Below are positions 56,410 to 64,000 of a stretch of DNA of 64,000 nucleotides, piece by piece. The stretch covers positions 64,501 to 128,500 of the forward strand of contig JAQGDQ010000596.1 of the NCBI GenBank assembly GCA_030141605.1. Reading direction: 5' to 3'. The notes below the pieces were generated by a model that was not told the DNA's origin, made no database searches, and saw nothing but the letters and a program-made list of their open reading frames with translations. The DNA comes from Tubiluchus corallicola (lineage: Eukaryota > Priapulida > Priapulimorpha > Priapulimorphida > Tubiluchidae). Both the position numbers and the translations under genes were made by a program. The first letter of the stretch is position 1. Every line of letters starts with the position of its first letter.

Positions 56410-58480
56410 TGATTCTTGTACACTGATGACAGATACTTGTATACTTGCACAATTCTTGTACACAAAACATTGACACCTTCATTTATTGTAATTACTTGTT
56501 ATGCTTCCTACACGTTTATTAGTTATTAATATGATCAAGCTAGCGTGGTCAAATAACCTGCAATAAGATCAGTTACAATGTTGCCTAGCTGACACGATAC
56601 GTGACACTAATACTTGTTATTTATGAAAAGTTGCACCACAAAGCCGGGTGTAGTCAACACGTACGTGGGTGTTGACAGTTTTCAAAAAATAATGAGTTTT
56701 TGTGAGTTGTTTTTCTCACGTGAAATATGTAGACCGCTCAGTGACTCGTCTGTTTGCGTCACAATGCGTGTATCATTGACGTCATCTAGTGTGACTTTAA
56801 TTGATGTTTTTTACACAAGTTGAAAGTTTTGTGAAACGCATGCAAGTGTTCCCAACTGTGACTAAAGGTTGAAAAATAAAAAAAAATTTAAATTTGCATA
56901 AGACTTAAAAAACAAAATAAACAAAATCAAATAGGTTAGCGAGTGATTATTATTACAAATTCGTACATAGGTCAATGGTCGTTCACATATTTTATGGTCT
57001 TAACACTGAGCCTGTTATTGTACAAACTGCACATGTGTGGTAAGCACAAAGGGGATGTACTTTATATTCTGCTTAGAAGTTCACAACTACAATTATATGA
57101 CTCCACGTCCGTATTTTACAAGCCAGTTCTTGTGCAGGGGTGATGATGACGTCACAAATTCCTAGAAGTACATCTACATTTCCAAAAAATTGCAGGTTTA
57201 TTACTAGCCACAAAAATATTATTTTTCTTTCCCTGCTATTAAGTTTGCTTGGCTAAGTTATTAATATAGGAGACAAGTTATCTGATAATTGTTATTATTT
57301 CAAAAAAAAACTCTTGTGGTAGTTCCCTTATCTTCTTTGTGTAATATTCTTGAAAATATATTCAAATATTTATTAGTTCGATGCGTTTTTAAATTCATGA
57401 CTATAATAGTCTCCCCCCCCCCAGAACAGTAAAGTCGCAGGATAAACTTAGCATTGAATTTGCCCTTCCGTCTACAGTTCTGTATTTTTAAATGAACGAA
57501 TACTTTTTCCAATCAGCTATGATGTTGTCACTAATATGTAGCTCGCGAAGAAGCGGCTATATATGCATTTTAATTGCAACTTAGTATCTAAATAAAACTC
57601 ACATTTTGCAATTGACGTCAAGAATGTTGGTCATTCTCACCGCCTCCACTGTGACGTAAGCAAGCCTCCACTGTGACGGGACAACAGTTCACGCGGGATA
57701 ACAACGTGTTTAGTAAACAACATGACAACTAATGTCTAATCAGCAGGTAAACTGAATGTACTTTTTCATTCACAAAATTTACAAGGCGGCAGGTATTTTG
57801 CACAAAATTAAAACTTCAAGCAGCCAAAAACGACTTTACAGTTTAAGCAGAATGACATGTTTTCAAGGTTTCTAAGAACAATGCATTAAGATGGGTGCCT
57901 AGTCGCGTTAGCACGTAAAGGAACTAAGCCAGTTAAGCCTAGCTGTAAGACAAATGGGCAACAAAATATTTTTACCAAAGTTCCTCTTGCCTTTGAATAT
58001 ACGAACACATCATACATGCGACATTTAATTGATGATGTGGTAATCCGCAAAATTTTATCCACTATTAGTATCTTTCCAAGAGTTTGTCAGGCTACGGAAA
58101 TGGAATAGATTTGATTGTTCTATTCCGTAGACAATCCTTGGACTGATTGCCCGAGTTACATAAATCACAAACCATGATTGTAATCAGAAAAAATCGTCAA
58201 ATTAACCAATGATGTATAATACAAATTTTGACCAATTTTGAACTGACCAGGAAAAAAAATTCCTGATAATTTTGCCTGCTGACACTAAACAAGCCTATAT
58301 TACAGAACTCAATGGCAGGTCGAAATGGATGTAGATTGTTATACTGAGATCAGATTAACTAGTTTATTTCTTCACTCACTTTGCAGAATTCACTACAAAG
58401 TTGTTTTGGATTAAGACGTGTTTCGCATGGCAAGGTTTGCCTTGGGCTATTATTTTCAACACACCTGGGTGGACTCACCA
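56410..58480. other. Intergenic, upstream of the chitin-binding gene
   Basis: No gene recognised. Around 57640-57680, CCTCCACTGTGACG is repeated twice about 27 bases apart. A C-tract is at 57413-57422. Confidence 0.5.
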
Positions 58481-58482
58481 CC

Positions 58483-58537
58483 TATATAAGCCTGTTTATC
58501 TTAACACTGACATAGATTTCAGCCCAGTGTTATCACA
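58483..58537 (+). promoter_or_regulatory. TATA box and start region of the chitin-binding gene
   Basis: TATATAAG at 58483-58490 lies 48-55 bases before the ATG at 58538. TTTCAGCCCAGTG near 58518 is about 30 bases downstream of the TATA box and could be the initiator. This is a compact, canonical core promoter, common for tissue-restricted cuticle-type genes. Confidence 0.7.
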
Positions 58538-61500
58538 ATGAAGACTTTGTTCCTAGCTATTGCTATTTCGTTTACCGGTAAGTTGTTGTTCTTTAGTACT
58601 GGGTATAGTTTTGTTTATCTTGTAACAAACATTACTGATAAATAGTTATGACAAACTGGCTTGGTTTCAATTTGACATATGACTTGTGCAAAATTTGTTA
58701 ACCCTGCCAGGGCGACGATCTTGTACTAATGTTGACACAATATTTTTCCAAATATTTGGACAATATGGAAATGTGGACTTGCCAAAGCATTGTGCCAATA
58801 TTTTTAAACAATATAGTGTAGCAATTTATTGATTTTTTGGAAACGAGAGCCGATTAAATATGTGTAAATCTTGTGCTTACAATATTGGTCCAATATTGTA
58901 CCATTAATTGAACACAAATATCAATGCTGTACAAACATGGGGACAATATTTTCCGAACATATTTTTTGTTAAAATCATGACAAGATTGTGACCATTTGGT
59001 AACAAGATTGTGTGCCGTCTTGGGCAGCCGTAAGGTTAATATGAATCAAATTTCTCGACATACGTTTCTTCCGCAATCATTTTTACTGTGGAAGGAGATT
59101 TACTAAAAATTAATGCAACTCACGTCGTTGTCAGAAGGCGTGTGGTAAGAATATACGTCGTTCGGTTATTTTGAAACTTCGATTTATTAACTGCAGTAAA
59201 TTTAGTTTAGATTGTACTTGTAAGAACATGTTATATAGATGTTATATAGTCACTAATTCTTGCCAGTGGCTGGACTGCACCGCACGGAGATTAATAAGGC
59301 ATATGAGGCTGTATAATACACAGCATAATAGCTTAAATCTAGAATTATTATACTCCAAATGCTGTATTATTAATTTGCAAATTAAAGAATATTCCCTTTG
59401 TCGTATTTCAAACAGAAAACAATTAAAATAGCGAAATGGCTCACAGACCTTCATTCACTTTTACTGTCATTTTGTTTAGATATTTGTACAGGGTGTTCGG
59501 AAAGACACTGTGCTCCTATGTATTAACTGACATGTTTCAATATAGCATACAGGAGATAAATATGAACGACAATTATAAACAATGTTCAAAGTGATCCCCG
59601 TTAGCATCAATACAGGCTTGGATCCTTCTGCTTTTGTTTGGATCAAAATCATAAAGGATCAAAAGCTGAAATGTCTAAAGAATAGTGCACAATTAGATAA
59701 GTGCACAGTGACTTTTCGAACACCCTGTACAATGGCTGAAATTAGTGGGGGTACTGCTTCCGAAAATCTTTGGCCATTGTTTTAATACTGTGCAAAACGG
59801 AACAAAACATATGTAATTTTAATGTTGTAATTTTAAACAAACAAACACATGAGAATTTATACGTAAACTTGATAAAATCCTAAACAAAAAAATCTTTTTT
59901 GCTTACTAACAGCCTAAATTGTCGCTGTTCAAGGTTGATCCATTCACGGTAATCACGTGACAACTGACAACAAACTGTGTGAGCGACAGTACTTTCTCTA
60001 CCTGGGCTTAGACATGTGCGCATGCCCGCATGCGCACAACAGCCCAAACACCACGTTGTGCTGGGTTATCGTCGCGTGTTCTGGTTTCCGTACAAGTATA
60101 AAGAAAAAACTAAAGAAAAAAGACTTATATTACGATGAATATTATCGATAATATTGAGTGAAAATAGAGGGTGCTGAAGTTTCACAGTATCTATACACGA
60201 GCCGCCACTGACCCTGTATATTGGTGAATTTAAGCTTCCTGCAAAATGTACGGTTTTGTTGCTTGCAATAAGAACTCAACATTAGCAGTATTGACTAAGA
60301 TCTGCCTCTGTTTACACCAGATCAAGGTGAGGGATGCATTTAAATGGCTGACAAAGCGGGTGAGGGATGCATTTAAATGGCTGACAAAGCGGAAATAACG
60401 ATGAATACTTAGCTAATGGAAACTTGGAGGTTAAACCGTTAAACCGTTTAGGTGCAGTAACCACTCAATTTATAATTACTAAATTAGATCCGGGTCGGGC
60501 GTTTGTTGCTTGAGATGTCCATTAAAACAGGTGCATTGCCCGTACGTGCCACGTTGAACACTTTGTTTGGCTTATTATTTTCATGTAAATCGCAGAAACA
60601 AAACCTGGCCTACAACACTAGAAAAAATGGGTGAAAACCTTCGCCAAGTAACGGGTTACGATACAAAAAATAACTCTTGAGTCTCTTTTACTAGTTAAAA
60701 TGCAAAAAAGGTCTTTAGTTTTCGTCGTTCTTGAACTTCTGTCACGCACAACATGGCCTTCAGGCGTTGCCAATCAAGAAATTTACTTTAAGCAAGGCTT
60801 TCATTCCCTGCCACAAAGGCTACAAGAGTCATACTGTCTCGTACTTGAATATATTGACGACATATTTTTTATTTTATTTGATATGATAGCCCTATGTCAT
60901 GTGGGCCAAACAAGACACATTTTACAAAAGATCCACATCAATCTACATGCATATATGAGAGCATTTGGCTACGGTACATTGTATCAAATACATCAGATGA
61001 CTTTTCTTCATTACTAAGCATTACATAGTTAGGATTCAGCTCAATTATAAAACTAATTAAAAAGTTATGTTCTTCTGTGTTCTTTGGGCAATTGAAACAA
61101 AAAAAATGATATTCAACCTCTATGACATTGCAGATTTCACAAAGACGATCCTCTCTAGCTATCCGAGGTCTATAATAACTGCCTGTTTCAATTGCCAAGA
61201 CTGTGTGCATTAGTTCTAAGTTTACTTAACGATTTCCTGTCTTTAATATTTTTGAAATCTCATAAATAAGATTCAAATATAAAATCTGATTAAACATGTT
61301 GATAAAATTGAAATTTAGATATATTTGTTACAGACTGTCTCCAGGTTATTACATAGTTAACTTTATGTCCTTCTTCAGCAAGGCAAACTGTATTAAGCGG
61401 TATGACGTCAGCATCTAACAATGTGTTTAAGCGGTATGACGTCAGCATCTAACAATGTGTTCAAATGTATCCCATTTAACACCAGGTTAAATGATTCATA

Positions 61501-63760
61501 CCGAGGAAGATCTGGGATTTTACTAAGACTGTATGCTTCGTGGCATAGTCTAGTTTCTAGTGAAGCGAAACTAGTCGAAGCCAAAATTTTACTGCACTAC
61601 ACTAGACATAGACATAGACATTTATTTTCTCCAAGTAGTTTAACATCAAAAGTTTTTTAAATATTAAGTAATTATTATCATGGAGCAGGGCAGGGAAGGA
61701 CCATAGGGTCATCTAGTCTCCTGCCCTTTCTTATAAATAGATTAGTCATATTAAAAATTAATGGTGATGCTGCAGATAACAAAAACAAATAAGAAAAAAT
61801 ACAAATAAAAACAGTATAAATGATACAAATTATCCAAAAAGAACTGTAAAAAAGTAAAGTTGGATACCAAAATCTAAACAAAACAATACAATTATTTAGT
61901 AATTAGGATTACCATATGTAGTAGTTTCAAATGGGGTCTTATTAACAGGGGAATTTAACCAAGGTTAGTGAGTAAAGTTAAAACAGTGAGAGTATGGAAA
62001 GAAAAAATAAGTATCAATAGTGTAATATAGAAAAATTTATGAGAAAAAGTAAGTATGAGAAAGAGCAACAATTATTTAGGAGATGAGGAGAAAAAAAGAA
62101 AAAAACTTGCTAGCTTTCTTATTAGTCTTACAAGTTATGTACTACAGGTATATTCATTTAGTAAGAATTTTGTGTTTTTTTTGGCTACACTACACTACAC
62201 TACAGGGAATATCCAAATAAATTGCGTTGTGTCATAGGTCCTTTGGTAGATATAATAATAAACAACAAAGTGTTGGAAAAGTTACGATGCCTCTTAAAAT
62301 TAAGATACGCCCCGTGTTTTTTTACGAAGAACAAAAGTCACTTCATATAAGAGTCACGTGACACGCCAACGACAAAGTATTTTCTGAAGAAGTCAGCAGT
62401 TTTTAAGTACGATATGAGTGGGAACACTGGAGTTTTTTAAATTGCTTATCTTTTGCTTGCATTTGAATGTGGCAAACTGCAAATTAACTTAATATGCTTT
62501 ATTGATTTTATCCAAAATGCAGTCACAACCGAAGAGTAACTATTCGTTTCAGTGAAATGTTTTTGACAAAGTCGTTCTAATTTGATAGAATCTATAGTTC
62601 AATGCAAAACCAACTTTATTAAGTGGAATGAGCTTGTTTATTTAATGAGTAACTATGAGATGTGTAAAATTGCTGATACAGTTTCCTTTAAGATGTTAGA
62701 AAATAAAGACGATTATAGCATAGATACAACGATGGTGAAACATCAATGAATTTATTAGTTTTATCTATTTAAGTTTTTACAAAATCTGTACTTTTTATGA
62801 CATACAAGTTAGTTCCCGATCTTAGTACATCTGAACTCGCACCATGTCAATTTTTTTCTTTCATTGATTTATTTTAATTTTGTGAAATTTGGTCTCTTAT
62901 GGCTCAAAGTTGACCTCCTATTTGCTGCACTTGTGTTATCTGTACTTAAACATTTTACAGATGAGACGAAAGCAAATTTTATTTTTCCACCTTTATCTAG
63001 TAAAAATGGGGATGCTTTCACAAATTTTATTCGCAATTTCCTCTTTGTTAAGATAACTCCTATTTTTTGTTTTTATATATATATAGTTGCGCACGGTGGA
63101 ACAGTGAGAGAAAAGAGACAGTTTGGGTCGTTCCCGTTTGCATTTGGTCCGGCTGAAATTGAATGCGACTGGAACGTGACTCGGTTTAGAGAACACGAGA
63201 CGTTCTGCGATGTGTTCTACGAATGTGACTTGGTTGGAGTCTACAGACTGAAGCGCTGCCCTTTCGGCTTGGTGTGGAATCAGTACTGTCCTCTTGAGGG
63301 ACGCTGTGACGTAGCAACAGATGATCAATTACAAGCTTGTGATGGCAGCAGGCTAATGCAGCCAGCACAATTTGGCGTTGACGACACTCTAACTTACCTG
63401 AATTGGACTGGAACGGCGCCACGAGATCTGGGTGAGTCTTTGTAACATAGAGCAGGAAATACTTGAAACAGTCATAAGTTGCAGTGGGTATCTTTAACAG
63501 GTCAGACAAGGTCAAAGGCCACATGAGCAGTATTTCCTTGTAAGTCAGACGAGGTCACAGGTCACAAACGAACATTGAAATAAGCTTAACGTAAGAGAAA
63601 GCTTGACGTTTCATTTAAATTTTTACGTTGTTTTACGCAGAATTGTACAACCCATGGTGCAACTTTGACTGTGGTGATGGCGAGGTGCTTCCTGGCTGGG
63701 CAGAATGTGATGGAATACAACAGTGCAGCAACGGAGCAGACGAACAAGATGATATTTGTG
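58538..63760 (+). CDS. Secreted chitin-binding + LDLa protein, 5' part (likely chitin deacetylase)
   Basis: Partial gene running off the right edge. Exons seen: 58538-58577 (MKTLFLAIAISFT, signal peptide), 63087-63431 and 63641-63760; the last donor is at 63761. All three introns are phase 1, so each domain sits on an exchangeable exon. Exon 2 gives a possible furin site (VREKR) and a peritrophin-A chitin-binding domain with its six cysteines (ECDWN..FCDVFYECDL..KRCPFG..QYCPL..GRCD). Exon 3 gives an LDL-receptor class A domain (WCNFDCGDG..ECDGIQQCSNGADEQDDIC) that lacks the third of the usual six cysteines. Signal + ChtBD2 + LDLa in this order is the start of group I chitin deacetylases, whose catalytic domain would lie beyond the window. 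Another chitin-binding/LDLa protein remains possible. Confidence 0.72.
58733..59030. repeat. CAATATT-rich element in intron 1
   Basis: ACAATATT/CCAATATT words occur at least seven times between 58738 and 58950, with an ACAATATTGGTCCAATATTGT palindrome near 58880. The ends (CCAGGGCGACGATCTTG and complement GCTGCCCAAGACGGCAC) resemble each other loosely, so this may be a worn MITE. Confidence 0.4.
59489..59727. mobile_element. TA-flanked Tc1/mariner-type MITE
   Basis: Inverted ends of about 25 bases (left CAGGGTGTTCGGAAAGAC, right complement CAGGGTGTTCGAAAAGTC, both continuing ACTGTGC; 23 of 25 identical). TA dinucleotides at 59487-59488 and 59728-59729. 239 bp, no transposase. It abuts the broken end of the hAT-like copy C. 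Confidence 0.88.
59730..60210 (-). mobile_element. hAT-like non-autonomous element, copy C (truncated end)
   Basis: Reverse-orientation copy of the elements at 17639-18150 and 19839-20345. Its first end (CAGTGGCGGCTCGTGTA, complement at 60210) is intact. The other end stops at the TA where the element 59489-59727 begins, about 15 bases short of the expected terminus, so the later insertion was accompanied by loss of the terminal repeat. Confidence 0.8.
60327..60393. repeat. 33-bp tandem duplication
   Basis: GTGAGGGATGCATTTAAATG starts at 60327 and again at 60360. Confidence 0.9.
60930..61265 (-). pseudogene. LINE fragment, C-terminal zinc-knuckle region
   Basis: The minus strand reads KSLSKLRTNAHSL, then after a frameshift AIETGSYYRPRIAREDRLCE, ICNVIEVEYHFFCFNCP, a pattern typical of the C-terminal CCHC-type end of non-LTR retrotransposon polyproteins. 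Broken and short; no RT domain nearby. It lies inside intron 1 of the chitin-binding gene. Confidence 0.75.
61393..61463. repeat. 34-bp tandem duplication containing TGACGTCA
   Basis: AAGCGGTATGACGTCAGCAT occurs twice in tandem, so the palindromic CRE-type TGACGTCA is doubled. Function unknown. Confidence 0.85.
61597..63086. other. Rest of intron 1
   Basis: CATAGACATAGACATTTATT at 61603 is the complement of the LINE-type tail seen at 41455, so a minus-oriented LINE 3' end probably starts here and extends right (to about 61900). No coding exon was recognised between there and the acceptor TATATATATAG at 63086. Confidence 0.4.
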
Positions 63761-64000
63761 GTGAGAAACTGGCTTCTCTAAGATTTTTCTCATTCTTGTT
63801 GATCACAGCGTTCTTGCCCAATGATCTAAGATCACGAATTTGCAAAAAAGCAAAAACCAGAAGACTACGTTCTGAACTAGAAGTTTGTATGAAACATTAA
63901 ACTATTATTGCTGGATTACTGTATCTTACTGTAAGTAATCTTGACAAGACCAGGTTATCTTATAGGCAGTAGCCAAGGACTCCTCAAATTTAGGGGACTC

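Overview
This window is animal nuclear DNA from an AT-rich, repeat-dense genome. It has spliced genes with GT..AG introns, long intergenic stretches, many microsatellites and minisatellites, and many short DNA-transposon relatives. A signal peptide + chitin-binding (peritrophin-A) + LDL-receptor-A gene at the right edge looks like the 5' half of a chitin deacetylase. That points to a chitin-making invertebrate, with an ecdysozoan/arthropod-like animal as the best guess; the species cannot be named from this sequence. There are no operons, no CRISPR arrays and no rRNA or tRNA genes that I can support.

Layout. 1-15 kb: no confident gene. This part holds a TTAA-flanked element, a foldback element, CT/GA and TCN microsatellites, a 20-bp minisatellite of about 0.9 kb, a GC-rich promoter-like patch near 10.2-10.4 kb and two possible short exons. 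15-17.3 kb: a two-exon Golgi-type glycosyltransferase with a DXD motif. 17.6-20.3 kb: two copies of a CAGTG-ended hAT-like element. 20.4-28.1 kb: two related C2H2 zinc-finger genes placed head to head, with a dead LINE between them. The 3' end of the second gene has been amplified as an 81-bp tandem repeat. 28.5-32.8 kb: CCDC134 (ER lumen) surrounded by transposon relatives and a 113-bp tandem repeat. 34.5-40.5 kb: a five-exon ALG14 gene on the minus strand, assembled here from short exons; three of its four introns carry inserted elements. 44.2-49.3 kb: SPT6, with its whole 1698-residue coding region in one exon, minus strand. 50.2-52.3 kb: a short element split by a 1.3-kb element with a target-site duplication. 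52.3-58.4 kb: microsatellites and no gene found. 58.5-64 kb: TATA box, signal-peptide exon, 4.5-kb intron full of elements, then chitin-binding and LDLa exons; the gene runs off the window.

How the genes relate. They are mostly unrelated housekeeping genes: transcription elongation (SPT6), N-glycan precursor synthesis in the ER (ALG14), an ER-lumen factor (CCDC134), glycan extension in the Golgi, and cuticle or extracellular-matrix chitin processing. The two zinc-finger genes are clearly paralogues. I did not find a novel multi-gene system. The most informative findings are the hidden ALG14 gene, the paired zinc-finger paralogues with a conserved N-terminal finger and SUMO-type motif, the nested insertions with readable target-site duplications, and a foldback with a hammerhead-like core at 39.0-39.2 kb.
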